NCBI RefSeq assembly: GCF_000334915.1
Contig: NZ_AMSF01000010.1
Coordinates: 1-64,000 of the forward strand
Reading direction: 5' to 3'
Source of the DNA: Dyella ginsengisoli LA-4
GTDB lineage: Bacteria > Pseudomonadota > Gammaproteobacteria > Xanthomonadales > Rhodanobacteraceae
Length of the DNA: 64,000 nucleotides
Part shown: positions 28,267 through 39,591 of the stretch, piece after piece
Numbering within the stretch: position 1 is the first letter of the stretch
Layout of the letters: each line of letters starts with the position of its first letter
Notes under the pieces: model-generated
Seen by the model: the letters and a program-made list of their open reading frames with translations, nothing else
The model's database searches: none
What the model was told of the DNA's origin: nothing
Made by a program: the position numbers and the translations under genes

Positions 28267-29227
28267 TCAGCCGGTGTGCGAGCCGGCAACGATCCGGTTG
28301 CGGCCACGCTGCTTGGCCAGGTAGAGCGAGCGGTCCACCTCGGCGATGAAGCTCAGTGGCGGCTCGTTGTCGTCCGGGATGCGGGGGCCCACGCCCATGC
28401 TCACGGTAGGCACCCCGGCCACCGGTGAGGCGCTGTGGGCAATCGCCTCGGCGGCGATGGCATCACCGCAGGATTCGGCGACCCGCAGCGCCGAATCCGC
28501 ATCCGTATCCGGCAGCACCAGCACGAATTCCTCGCCGCCGAAACGCCCGAGGAAATCGCGCGGGCGGCCGGTGGCGGTATCCAGCAGTCGGCCGACGCGA
28601 CGCAGGCAATTCTCGCCGGCGACATGGCCATAGCGGTCGTTGTACCGCTTGAAGTGGTCGATATCGATCATCGCCACCGGCAGCGGATGCCGGCTCTCGC
28701 GCGCCTGTTGCCACTCGCGTTCGAGCGCGTTCTCGAATTGACGACGATTGCCCACGCCCGTCAGGCCGTCCTCGAACGACAGCCTTTCGAGTTCGCGTTG
28801 CAACTCGAGCAGCTTCTGCCCGGTCTTCTTGCGCCCGCTGATGTCGAACAAGAATCCGACCGGCGCTTCGACTTCACCCTGCCCGTCGCGGACCACGTGC
28901 ACGACGTCCCGGATCCACACGTAGCGACCGTCCCTGGTAAGCGCACGGTAATCCGCCTCGTGATCGCCCCTCGCCCCTCGCCCTGGACTGCGCCACGCTG
29001 AAGTCCACCGCCCATGCCCGTTCGTCCGGGTGCATGCGCATGGCCCAGTCCTCCACGGTCTTCCAGCCGGAGGGTTCCCATCCGAGCGGTTCTTCGATCT
29101 GCGGGCCGATATAGCCGAACGTCGCCGTCGCCCAGTCGATCTTCCAGGGCATGGCGCGGGTCGACTCCAGCAGGGTCTCGCAGACGGCCGGGTCGGGGCT
29201 GTCGTGCGGTTGGCTTCAGTCGGACAT
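28267..29227 (-). pseudogene. Broken PAS-GGDEF diguanylate cyclase
   Basis: A continuous PAS-PAC-GGDEF protein is recovered only if two lesions are ignored. Read from the ATG at 29227, codon 4 is TGA (29216-29218). The frame then encodes a PAS domain (WATATFGYIGPQIEEPLGW) until a 7-bp tandem duplication (plus-strand CGCCCCT at 28965-28971 and 28972-28978) shifts the frame. Removing one copy restores ARGDHEADYRALTRDGRYVW and a 318-codon frame ending at 28267. The GGDEF half is otherwise intact (GGEEF, DIDHFKRYNDRYGH), so loss is recent or the repeat is a slippage switch. A downstream ATG at 29152 could bypass the TGA. Confidence 0.85.
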
Positions 29228-29375
29228 GAGAGGGCGCGCCTCGAATGGAGGTCAGGTCACAAGCAAAACCTGGACCATGAGCGGCCCGCGCGGTTCCGAA
29301 AATCGGGAGGTTCTGTCGGCGAGGCCGCTGCGGCGCGAGTCGTCACGCCCGGGACGATCGGCGGGGAGCGCAGGG

Positions 29376-29393
29376 TGTCGGCTTGCGCCTACA
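29376..29393 (+). promoter_or_regulatory. Possible GacA-type upstream activating sequence
   Basis: TGTCGG-CTTGCG-CCTACA resembles the GacA consensus TGTAAG-N6-CTTACA (9 of 12 defined positions). It lies about 55 bp before the first GGA of the candidate small RNA. The resemblance could be chance, and no GacA gene is in the window. Confidence 0.3.
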
Positions 29394-29435
29394 CGGCATC
29401 ATCCTTTTGGCCTATTGGCCGAGGCTTTCCGCAGT

Positions 29436-29600
29436 AGCATGCTCCGTGGATAGCACCTACCTGGACCAGGACGGCCGGGCGGCCAGCACAGCGGATGATG
29501 CGGAAGCCCTGGGCAGGATGTAAGCGCGATTCTTCGTGGTGGGGCAACCACCCCCGTTGCCCTTCTCTTGACGCCCGGCCCCGGGCGTCCTTTCTATTCT
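29436..29600 (+). ncRNA. Candidate GGA-rich small RNA with intrinsic terminator (Rsm/Csr-like) or 5' leader
   Basis: Six GGA trinucleotides occur in about 70 bases (29448, 29463, 29469, 29493, 29502 and 29516), several next to short stems such as CCTGG/CCAGG and GGCC-GGGC-GGCC. A second hairpin GGTGG-GGCAA-CCACC (29538-29552) and a strong terminator follow. This is the look of RNAs that sequester RsmA/CsrA. The 5' end is a guess. The RNA could instead be the attenuated leader of the 59-codon gene that starts 18 bp after the terminator. Confidence 0.4.
29570..29600 (+). terminator. Rho-independent terminator upstream of the 59-codon gene
   Basis: GACGCCCGG (29570-29578) and CCGGGCGTC (29581-29589) form a strong stem followed by CTTTCTATTCT. 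It sits before, not after, the small gene at 29618, which implies a separate short transcript or attenuation. Confidence 0.75.
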
Positions 29601-29617
29601 GTGCGGAGCGGACGGCC

Positions 29618-29797
29618 ATGCTGGAAGTGCGCGACAGCAAGAACGGTTTCATCGTCTACGACAGCGATGCGGACGAAGAGGTCATGGTCTTCACCACGCA
29701 GCGCGACGCGGACTCGTTCGTCGCCGAGCTGGTGATCGCCGAAGAGCACGCCAAGCTGCAGCGCTGGTCGTTGGATCGGGTGCCTGCCACCTGGTAA
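29618..29797 (+). CDS. Small hypothetical protein (59 residues)
   Basis: A short acidic protein (MLEVRDSKNGFIVYDSDADE start) predicted as a small alpha/beta domain. GGAGCG lies upstream of the ATG. No family is recognised. It begins 18 bp beyond a terminator, so its expression depends on read-through or a promoter within the hairpin region. Confidence 0.6.
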   Translation: MLEVRDSKNGFIVYDSDADEEVMVFTTQRDADSFVAELVIAEEHAKLQRWSLDRVPATW

Positions 29798-29876
29798 GGG
29801 CTGCTCCAGGAGCCGTCCTGCGACGGCTCCCGCCCGTGAAGCCGGCCGGCCGCCCCCGACAGGGCACAATGGCGCG

Positions 29877-30630
29877 ATGGTCATCCATGCGCCCCGAATG
29901 AATATCCCCCGAGCTTTCCTCATGTCCGACCTGCACCTGGATGCGGGTCGGCCGGAGCTGACGGCGATCTTCCAGCGATTTCTGGCCGACTGCCCGGGCC
30001 GCGTCGACGAGCTGTTTCTTCTGGGCGACATCTTCGAGGCCTGGATCGGCGACGACGACGATGCGCCCTGGCTCGTGCCGGTGGTCGACGCGCTGCGGCG
30101 TGCCGGCGATGCCGGTGTGCGCATCTTTTTCCAGCACGGCAACCGCGATTTCCTGCTGGGCGAGGCATTCGCCGCCCGTGCCGGGATGATCCTGTTGCCG
30201 GAGTCGCTGCCGCTGGACCTGGGCGGGGTCGCCACGGTCCTGTGCCACGGCGACGCGCTCTGCACCGACGACCTGGACTATCAGGCGTTCCGGGCCCGCT
30301 CGCGCGATCCCGCCTGGCAGGCCCAGATTCTGGCGATGCCGCTCGAGGCCCGTCGCGGACTGGCGCGACAACTGCGGCAGGAGAGCATGGACGGACAGCA
30401 GCGCCGGCTTGCCGAGGATGGTGTGCTGACCGATGTGAACGAGGCGGCGGTCCGTGACTGCATGCACGACCATGGTGCGGTGCGACTGATCCATGGCCAC
30501 ACGCATCGGCCCGCCGCCCACAGCGTGGCACTCGATGGCGGAAGCGGCGAGCGCGTGGTGCTGGCCGACTGGCGTTCCGAGGGCGAGGTACTGGAGGTGC
30601 GGCCCGACGGAAGCTTCCGCCGCCACATGC

Positions 30631-30641
<11 letters not shown>
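29877..30641 (+). CDS. lpxH: UDP-2,3-diacylglucosamine diphosphatase
   Basis: A 254-residue metallophosphoesterase for lipid A synthesis. It hydrolyses UDP-2,3-diacyl-GlcN to lipid X at the inner membrane. Metal motifs are MSDLHLDAGRPE, LLGDIFEAWIGDDDD, FFQHGNRDFLLGEAFA, CHGDALCTDD and IHGHTHRPAAH, all typical of LpxH. The start could also be the in-frame ATG at 29898. The 3' end overlaps the convergent kinase gene by 11 bp. Confidence 0.93.
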
Positions 30642-32790
<2,149 letters not shown>

Positions 32791-32924
32791 GCTGTCCGCC
32801 CGGTGGATTGGACCGGGCCGGCGCCGGCCCCGATCATGTCAGGCAACCGTGCGCTACGCGACGCCGATGGCGCTGCGCTGCACCTTCGCCTTTTACCGTC
32901 ATCCGGGACACAACCGTGACAACC

Positions 32925-33617
32925 ATGAAGACGATCGGACTGCTGGGCGGCATGAGCTGGGAATCGACCGTCCCCTACTACCGCCTGATCAACGAGGCCG
33001 TGAAGCAGCGGCTGGGCGGCCTGCACTCGGCCAGGTTGCTGCTGCACAGTGTGGATTTCGCCGAGATCGAAGCGTTGCAGCGCAGCGGTGACTGGGAGGC
33101 TGCCGGACGCCAGCTCGCGTCCGCAGCGCGGGGTCTGGAGACGGCCGGAGCCGACCTGCTGTTGATCGGCGCCAACACCATGCACCGGGTCGCCCCGGCA
33201 GTGGAGGCGGCGATCGGCATTCCCCTGCTGCATGTGGGAGATGCCACGGCGCGGGCGGTGCGGGCGGCGGACATCGCGCGCGTGGGGCTGCTCGGTACGC
33301 GCTTCACGATGGAGCAGGCGTTCTACGTCGATCGCCTTGCCGCGCATGGTCTCGACGTGCTGGTGCCGCCTCCCGCAGAGCGGGAGGAGGTGCATCGGGT
33401 GATCTACCAGGAGCTGTGCGCCGGTCGATTCGAACCGTCTTCGCGTGCACGCTTTCGCCAGGTCATGGCCGGTCTGGTGTCGCGCGGTGCGCAGGGCGTG
33501 ATCCTCGGCTGCACCGAGATCGGCCTGCTGGTCGACGCGGACGATGCCAGCGTGCCGCTGTTCGACACCACGCGCCTGCATGCCCTGGCTGCCGTCGAGG
33601 CGGCGCTGGGCGGTTGA
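32925..33617 (+). CDS. Aspartate/glutamate racemase family protein (YgeA-like)
   Basis: A 230-residue racemase: IGLLGGMSWESTVPYYRLIN at the N-terminus, GANTMHRVAPAVEAA and LGCTEIGLLVD. The second catalytic Cys is present (GCTE), while the first position is Thr (ANTMH), as in E. coli YgeA, which uses a Thr/Cys pair. It probably interconverts L- and D-Glu/Asp. The gene is divergent from the hybrid kinase. Confidence 0.88.
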   Translation: MKTIGLLGGMSWESTVPYYRLINEAVKQRLGGLHSARLLLHSVDFAEIEALQRSGDWEAAGRQLASAARGLETAGADLLLIGANTMHRVAPAVEAAIGIPLLHVGDATARAVRAADIARVGLLGTRFTMEQAFYVDRLAAHGLDVLVPPPAEREEVHRVIYQELCAGRFEPSSRARFRQVMAGLVSRGAQGVILGCTEIGLLVDADDASVPLFDTTRLHALAAVEAALGG

Positions 33618-33725
33618 GCGACGCACGGCAGCCATCGCGCGGACGGCCGTTCCGCGCATTGGATGGCCGGTGCGGCCTGTTCTAGGCTTGGACGCCTGCC
33701 GTCCGTCTTCCATGGAGATCCGCCG

Positions 33726-35360
33726 ATGCCACGTTCGTCCCTGCTGCGGCGTTGCCGCCGGTCGTCGTTCCTGTTCGCCGTTGCGGCGCTGACACTCACG
33801 GCCGGCGCGGTGCAGGCGGCCGTTGTATCGGCGCCGCACGCCCGGGTTTCAGGCGGCACCCTGGCGGGCAAACGGGTCACCGTCGATGGCGTGGCGCTGC
33901 AGGAATTCCAGGGCATTCCCTACGCCGCTCCGCCCGTCGGACCGCTGCGCTGGAAGCCGCCGCAGCCGTCGTCACCGTGGCAGGGCGTGCGCGACGCAAC
34001 CGGTTTCGGGCCGCGCTGCATGCAGTTGCCGCTGTTCGGCGACATGGTGTTCCGCTCGCGCGGCATGAGCGAAGACTGCCTCTATCTGAACGTCTGGGCG
34101 CCGGCCGACCGCGGCAACGGAAAGCGTCCGGTGCTGGTGTATTTCTACGGCGGCGGCTATCTCGCCGGCGACGGCTCGGAGCCGCGCTACGACGGTGCCA
34201 GCCTTGCGGCGAAGGGCCTGGTCACGGTCACGGTGAACTATCGCCTGGGCGTGTTCGGATTCCTGGCCACGTCGTCGCTCGCGGCCGAATCGCCGCAGCA
34301 CGCCACCGGCAATTACGGGCTGCTCGACCAGGCTGCCGCGTTGCGCTGGGTGCGCGCCAATATCGCGCAGTTCGGCGGCGATCCAGCGCATATCACCATC
34401 GGCGGGGAATCGGCCGGCTCGATCTCGGTGAGTGCGCTCATGGTCTCGCCGCTGAGCAGGAACCTGATCGTCGGCGCGATCGGCGAGAGCGGCGCCTTGA
34501 TCGCCCCCATCGCGCCGCAGGGGCGGACGCAGGCAGAGGCCACGGGCGCGGCTTTCATGAAGCAGGTCGGTGCCGGTTCGCTGGCGGCGCTGCGGGCCAT
34601 GCCGGCGCAGGCGCTGCTGCAGGCGAGCGGTCTGCAGGCCGTGCCGGCGCCCGGTTTCGCGCCCGACGTCGATGGCCTGTTCCTCGACGAGCCGCCGGTG
34701 GACACGTTTGCCCGCGGGGCGCAGGCGCAGGTGCCGCTGCTTCTGGGTTCCAACTCGCAGGAGGGTTTCTACACCGCGGTGCTGAAGAACGAGCCGCCCA
34801 CTCCGGCGAACTATCGTGCTGCGTTGATGCGGCTGTTCGGCGATCGCGCGGACGAGGCGCTGCGGCTGTACCCGGGCGCCACCCGCGACGAGGTGATGCG
34901 TTCGGCCACCGCGCTGGCTGGCGACCTGTTCATCGCGCACAGCACCTGGCGCTGGATGGAGCTGCAGCGCGCGCACAGCGCCGCGCCGGTGTACTTCTAC
35001 TACTACGCCCATCCGCGCCCGGCCAAGCGCGACCCGCAGGCGGGCGAGCAGTCGGACAGCGGTGCCGTGCACAGCGGCGAGATCGAGTACGCGCTGGGCA
35101 ACCTGGACGGCAACCACGTCTACGCATGGACGCCGGCGGACCGGGCCGTGTCGCGCACCATGCAGGACTACTTCGCGAATTTCATCGCGCACGGGGATCC
35201 CAACGGCGCAGGCCTGCCGCGGTGGCCTGCGGTCGCCGCCTCGCACGGCGGCCTGCTGCGGCAGACGATCGATGTGGACACCCGTACCGAGGTGGACCGT
35301 GGCGCGGCGCGGCAGGCGTTCCTGCGCGAATTCCTGGCCGTGCATCCCGATCCGCTCTGA
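33726..35360 (+). CDS. Secreted type-B carboxylesterase
   Basis: A 544-residue alpha/beta hydrolase with signal peptide ([19 protein letters not shown]). Type-B landmarks are [42 protein letters not shown] (oxyanion hole) and [10 protein letters not shown] with the nucleophile Ser. [12 protein letters not shown] is the catalytic-His region of this family. GGAG lies 8 bases before the ATG at 33726. The substrate is an unknown carboxylic ester. Confidence 0.92.
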   Translation: MPRSSLLRRCRRSSFLFAVAALTLTAGAVQAAVVSAPHARVSGGTLAGKRVTVDGVALQEFQGIPYAAPPVGPLRWKPPQPSSPWQGVRDATGFGPRCMQLPLFGDMVFRSRGMSEDCLYLNVWAPADRGNGKRPVLVYFYGGGYLAGDGSEPRYDGASLAAKGLVTVTVNYRLGVFGFLATSSLAAESPQHATGNYGLLDQAAALRWVRANIAQFGGDPAHITIGGESAGSISVSALMVSPLSRNLIVGAIGESGALIAPIAPQGRTQAEATGAAFMKQVGAGSLAALRAMPAQALLQASGLQAVPAPGFAPDVDGLFLDEPPVDTFARGAQAQVPLLLGSNSQEGFYTAVLKNEPPTPANYRAALMRLFGDRADEALRLYPGATRDEVMRSATALAGDLFIAHSTWRWMELQRAHSAAPVYFYYYAHPRPAKRDPQAGEQSDSGAVHSGEIEYALGNLDGNHVYAWTPADRAVSRTMQDYFANFIAHGDPNGAGLPRWPAVAASHGGLLRQTIDVDTRTEVDRGAARQAFLREFLAVHPDPL

Positions 35361-35440
35361 GTTCGTAAAATTCTCAGCGCCTCACGAACCGCTCATCCGG
35401 GTGGAGGCATGATTTCCCGCGGTTGAGCTGGAGTCCGCCC

Positions 35441-37117
35441 ATGATCGCTCCCGATCCGGAAACCGAAGCCCGGCGTCTGGCCAGACTGCGGACGCTCTCG
35501 GTGCTGGACACCGCGCCGGAGGCACTTTTCGATGGCCTGGCCCAGGCAGCTGCTGCTGCCCTGGGCACCCCGATCGCCGCGGTAAACCTGATCGACGCGG
35601 ACCGCCAGTGGACCAAGGCCGGCGTCGGCGTGGAGGTCGGCGCCAGCCGTCCGCGCAGCGAGGCGCTCTGCGCGCACGCCATTCTCGGCGACGCCGTGCT
35701 CGAGGTGCCCGACGCGCGGCATGACCCCCGCTTCGCCGACAACCCCATGGTCAGCTGCCCGGGCGGCATCCGCTTCTACGCGGGAGCGCCGATCACCCTG
35801 GACGACGGCTCGCGGCTTGGTGCGCTGTGTGCGGTGGATCGCCAGCCCCGTACGCTCAACGCATCCCAGCGCGAGCTGCTTCAGTCGCTGGCCAGGGTGG
35901 CGTCCGAGGCCCTGCAGCTGCGACTGGATTCGCTCGAGCGGGAGGTGCTGCTCGAGCGCACCGGTCGCCTGGCGCAGGTCGGCGGATGGTCGTTGGATCT
36001 TTCCAGCAATGTGCTGCGCTGGTCCCCGCAGACGTTCCACCTGCACGATCTGCCGGTCGGAACCCCGCCGTCGCTCGAGCAGGCATTGGCTTTCTATCCG
36101 GCCGAGGCGCGGCAACGGCTGGTGCAGGCGATCGAGCGCGCCCGACGCGAGGGTGGCGACTGGGATCTGGAGCTGCCGCTGGTGACGGCGACCGGACGCA
36201 AGCTGTGGGTGCGCGCCATGGGACGGGTGGAATACCTCGACGACGGCCAGCCGCACCGGCTGGTCGGCGCGATCCAGGACATCAGCATCCGGCGCCAGGT
36301 GACGACCGCGCTGGAAACCAGCGAGCGCCGTTTCCGCCAGATGTTCCAGTACAGCCCGGGCCTGATCTGCACGCATGACCACGAGGGCGTGCTGCTGTCG
36401 GTGAACCCGGCCGCGGCGCGCGCCCTCGGATACTCGGTGGGCGAGTTGCTGGGCCGGCCGCTTTCCGACTTCATGCCCGAATCGCGCCGCCCCGCGTTCC
36501 GCGACTACCTGCTGCGGATCATCACCACCAGCAGCGACAGCGGCGTGATGGAGCTGCTGGCCAAGGACGGGCGACACCTCATGTGGCAGTACCACAACGT
36601 GCTCGACGACGAGGCGGACGAGCCTTACATCCTCGGCCACGCCCAGGACATCACCGAGCGCTTCGAGATGGAGCAGCAACTGCGCGAGTGGTCGGTGCAC
36701 GACGCGCTGACCGGCTGCTACAACCGGCGCTACCTGGCCGAGCTGGAGGCCGGTCCGTCGCGCCGCTGGGGCTGTATCACGGTGGACCTGGACCACTTCA
36801 AGCAGGTCAACGATACCTATGGCCACCAGCGCGGCGACGAAGTGCTGCAGGAGATGGCGCACTTCCTGAAGAGCCACGTGCGCGCAGGGGACGCCGTGGT
36901 GCGCCTGGGCGGCGACGAATTCCTCATGCTGCTGCGCGACGCCGACGACGAAGTGACCGCCGAGGCGATGCTGCGGATCGACCGGGACCGGGCGACGGCA
37001 CCGATCGGCTTCACCCTGGGCGCGGCCAACTTCGGTGGCGAAGTGTCCCTGGACGAGGGTCTGGCCGAGGCGGACCGTCGCCTGTACGCGCAGCGGGCGC
37101 TGGATCGCGGCGGCTGA
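35441..37117 (+). CDS. GAF-PAS-PAS-GGDEF diguanylate cyclase
   Basis: A 558-residue soluble sensor. The N-terminal GAF domain (RLRTLSVLDTAPEALFDGLA, FYAGAPITLDDGSRLGALC) is followed by two PAS/PAC units and a GGDEF domain with DLDHFKQVNDTYGHQRGDEV and the intact active site RLGGDEF. It should make c-di-GMP. No RxxD inhibitory site is apparent in the usual position. GGAG before the ATG at 35441 sets the start. Confidence 0.92.
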   Translation: MIAPDPETEARRLARLRTLSVLDTAPEALFDGLAQAAAAALGTPIAAVNLIDADRQWTKAGVGVEVGASRPRSEALCAHAILGDAVLEVPDARHDPRFADNPMVSCPGGIRFYAGAPITLDDGSRLGALCAVDRQPRTLNASQRELLQSLARVASEALQLRLDSLEREVLLERTGRLAQVGGWSLDLSSNVLRWSPQTFHLHDLPVGTPPSLEQALAFYPAEARQRLVQAIERARREGGDWDLELPLVTATGRKLWVRAMGRVEYLDDGQPHRLVGAIQDISIRRQVTTALETSERRFRQMFQYSPGLICTHDHEGVLLSVNPAAARALGYSVGELLGRPLSDFMPESRRPAFRDYLLRIITTSSDSGVMELLAKDGRHLMWQYHNVLDDEADEPYILGHAQDITERFEMEQQLREWSVHDALTGCYNRRYLAELEAGPSRRWGCITVDLDHFKQVNDTYGHQRGDEVLQEMAHFLKSHVRAGDAVVRLGGDEFLMLLRDADDEVTAEAMLRIDRDRATAPIGFTLGAANFGGEVSLDEGLAEADRRLYAQRALDRGG

Positions 37118-37191
37118 ACGGCTTTCCTCGCGCGGGCGTTCGCGCCAACATGCGCATCCCGCGCGCATCGCGCACCGCCGGCAGCACCGCC

Positions 37192-37698
37192 ATGCACGAG
37201 TTCGACGACGATCCGGCCGACGATTCCGACGACTCGCTGGAAGCGCGCGTGTGGCAGCTGCTGCTGCTGGTCAACCCGGGCGACGAGGACACCGCGCTGC
37301 GCCACTTCGCCACCTGGCGCGACGTGCAGGCCGAGTCCGACGGCCTCGCCGATCCGCTGGAAACGATCGGCGAGGTGATCGACTGGAGTGCCGGCTTCCG
37401 CGTCGACGACGCGACCACCCTGATGCAGGCGCTGGACGAGCTGGCCGCGCGCTGGAATCTGTCGATCGACTGGGGCGGCGACCCCGATGACGAGGATTTC
37501 CTCGACGCCCACGAGGTGCCCGACCTGCTGGGGATCGCCTACGACCGCCTGCTCGAACGCGGCTACACGGTGTGGACCTACGAGTCGCCGGGCGCGGCCT
37601 GGGCCGGCTGGATCACCCGCACCGACGAGGCCGAGCCGATGCGCGAGGTGGCCACGGCGCTGGGCGTTAACCTGCGCCCGGCCTGCGACGCCGGTTGA
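37192..37698 (+). CDS. Acidic hypothetical protein (DUF6630-like)
   Basis: A 168-residue very acidic protein (MHEFDDDPADDSDDSLEARV). Conserved-looking parts are LLLVNPGDEDTALRHF, ALDELAARWNLSIDWGG, DVPDLLGIAYDRLLERGY-like text and YESPGAAWAGW. This resembles what is annotated as DUF6630 in related genomes; I am moderately sure of that. It has no membrane segment. An in-frame ATG at 37150 is also possible. Confidence 0.72.
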   Translation: MHEFDDDPADDSDDSLEARVWQLLLLVNPGDEDTALRHFATWRDVQAESDGLADPLETIGEVIDWSAGFRVDDATTLMQALDELAARWNLSIDWGGDPDDEDFLDAHEVPDLLGIAYDRLLERGYTVWTYESPGAAWAGWITRTDEAEPMREVATALGVNLRPACDAG

Positions 37699-37702
37699 GC
37701 GG

Positions 37703-37975
37703 TCAGCCCGGCTCGCCCGGGGTGTCGTCGAAGCCGGTGTAGTCGTCGGGGAACCGCGGGGTGCCGTCCTCCTCCAGCCCGGACAGGTCTGCCAGCGCCC
37801 TTTCGGCGGCGGCCTCGGCCTTGTCCGGGTCGCGGAAGCTGCGGTTCTCGCAGATCGCGTAGTACACCGGGAACCCGCCGGCCAGCGGGGTGACCGCCAG
37901 CCAGGCGGTGTAGCGCGACCCTTCGAGGGTGGCGCCCGAACGGACGTGATAGCGGTCGAAGCGGCGCTCGGCCAT
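37703..37975 (-). CDS. Small hypothetical protein, paralogue of the gene at 59-289
   Basis: A 90-residue protein beginning MAERRFDRYHV, with SRYTAWLAVTP, YYAICENRSF and an acidic tail (GLEEDGTPRFPDDYTGFDDT). The RFDRY start and following (Y/V)AW element are shared with the protein at 59-289. The function is unknown. It converges with the preceding gene, leaving only 4 bp between stops. Confidence 0.65.
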   Translation of the reverse strand: MAERRFDRYHVRSGATLEGSRYTAWLAVTPLAGGFPVYYAICENRSFRDPDKAEAAAERALADLSGLEEDGTPRFPDDYTGFDDTPGEPG

Positions 37976-38093
37976 GGACGATCTCCTGCGGCAGGTGCAG
38001 AAGTGTAGCGGCGCATGCGCCGAACGTCGGGCTGCCCAGTCATGCGGGCTGCCGGTACATTCGGCGGGCCATTCCACCCAGGGGGAGCCCTCG

Positions 38094-39428
38094 ATGTCCA
38101 AGCGTCCGTCTTTCGTCCCGCGCCTGCTCTGCGGCGCCGTCCTTGTTGCGCTGGCCGGTCAGGCTCTTGCCCGCGACGCTGCGCCTGCCGCGCCGCTGAC
38201 TGCGGTGAGGGCCGCACACTGGATCGACGCCGAGTCCGGCCGCGAGCGAGGCCCGGTGGTGGTGCTGGTGCAGGGCGAGCGGATCACCGCGGTCAACGAG
38301 GGCACCGACGTGCCGGCGGGCGCGAAGCTGATCGATCTGGGCGACGCCACGCTGCTGCCTGGCCTGATCGACGTGCACGTGCACCTCACTTCCGACCCGA
38401 CCACCGGCACCGGCAACTACTACCAGGACGCCCTCACGCTGGACGTGATCGACGACGCGGTGATCGCGCCGACGCTGGCCAAGCGCACGCTCGATGCAGG
38501 CTTCACCACCGTGCGCAACGTCGGCGCGCCGGGCTACGTCGACGTGTCGCTGCGCAACGCGATCGACCGCGGGCTGATTCCCGGCCCGCGCATGCTGGTG
38601 GCCACCGTGCCGCTGGGCTCCACCGGCGGCCACGCCGACGACACCACCGGTTTCTCGCCGGATATCCGCTTCGAGGGTCCCACCGGCGTGGCCGATGGGG
38701 TGGGCGCGGTGCGCGCCCGCGTGCGCGAGGACGTCAAGCGCGGTGCCGACGTGATCAAGTTCATGGCCAGCGCCGGCGTGCTCAGCAACGAGGCCTCGGT
38801 GGGCGCGCCGCAGTACACCCAGGCGGAGATGGACGCGATCGTCGACGAGGCGCACCGCTGGGGCAAGAAGGTGGCGGCGCACGCGCACGGCGCCGAGGCG
38901 ATCAAGATGGCGATCCGCGCCGGCGTCGATTCGGTCGAGCACTGCAGCTTCATCGACGCCGAGGGCCTGAAGATGGCCAAGGCGCGCGGCACCTATCTCG
39001 ACTTCGACATCTACAACGACGACTACATCCTGGCCGAGTACGCCAAACTCGGCACGCCGCCGGCGCAGATCGCCAAGGAGAAGCTGGTTGGCCGCGTGCA
39101 GCGGGAGAACTTCCGCAAGGCGGTTGAGGCCGGCGAGAAGATGGCCTTCGCCACCGATGCCGGCGTGTATCCGCACGGCTGGAACGGCAAGCAGTTCGCC
39201 AAGATGGTGCAGTGGGGCATGACGCCGATGCAGGCGATCCAGTCCGCTACCTGGAATGCCGCCGACCTGCTCGGCTGGCGCGACCGCGTGGGCGCGATCA
39301 AGCCGGGCCTGTATGCCGACCTCGTCGCGGTGAAGGCCGATCCGCTCAAGGACGTCAGCGCGCTCGAGCATGTCGACTTCGTGATGAAGGGCGGCGTGGT
39401 CGATCGCAGCGACATCGGCGAACGTTGA
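38094..39428 (+). CDS. Exported metal-dependent amidohydrolase (prolidase/imidazolonepropionase type)
   Basis: A 444-residue enzyme with signal peptide (LLCGAVLVALAGQALA). Metal ligands are visible in DVHVHL (HxH), the carboxylated-Lys region GADVIKFMASAG, AAHAHG, VEHCSF and FATDAGVYPHG. This subgroup includes Xaa-Pro dipeptidase-like amidohydrolases such as Sgx9260-type enzymes. It probably acts on peptides or N-acyl amino acids in the periplasm. GGGGAG precedes the ATG. Confidence 0.9.
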   Translation: MSKRPSFVPRLLCGAVLVALAGQALARDAAPAAPLTAVRAAHWIDAESGRERGPVVVLVQGERITAVNEGTDVPAGAKLIDLGDATLLPGLIDVHVHLTSDPTTGTGNYYQDALTLDVIDDAVIAPTLAKRTLDAGFTTVRNVGAPGYVDVSLRNAIDRGLIPGPRMLVATVPLGSTGGHADDTTGFSPDIRFEGPTGVADGVGAVRARVREDVKRGADVIKFMASAGVLSNEASVGAPQYTQAEMDAIVDEAHRWGKKVAAHAHGAEAIKMAIRAGVDSVEHCSFIDAEGLKMAKARGTYLDFDIYNDDYILAEYAKLGTPPAQIAKEKLVGRVQRENFRKAVEAGEKMAFATDAGVYPHGWNGKQFAKMVQWGMTPMQAIQSATWNAADLLGWRDRVGAIKPGLYADLVAVKADPLKDVSALEHVDFVMKGGVVDRSDIGER

Positions 39429-39440
39429 TCTCGGGTGTCC

Positions 39441-39470
39441 CTGGGGCTGTGGCGTTCCGCCACGCCCCAG
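39441..39470 (+). terminator. Hairpin after the amidohydrolase gene
   Basis: CTGGGGC-T-GTGGCG, loop TTC, then CGCCAC-GCCCCAG makes a 13-bp stem with a single bulge 12 bp after the stop. It lacks a T-run, so the role as terminator is probable but not certain. Confidence 0.5.
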
Positions 39471-39591
39471 GAACGCACTATCGTGCGAACGCGAATGCGT
39501 GTTGACGCGAGTCAATTCGGATCCGGTCGCGCAGGTCGATGCTTCCTCCAAGGCCGCCAAACAGGGGCGGTGATGCCTGGAGGATTCCAAA

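Noticed and set aside
29436-29600. Identity as 6S RNA, SRP RNA, tmRNA or a c-di-GMP riboswitch
   Set aside because: None of the conserved cores of these RNAs can be found. Only the GGA density and terminator are supported.
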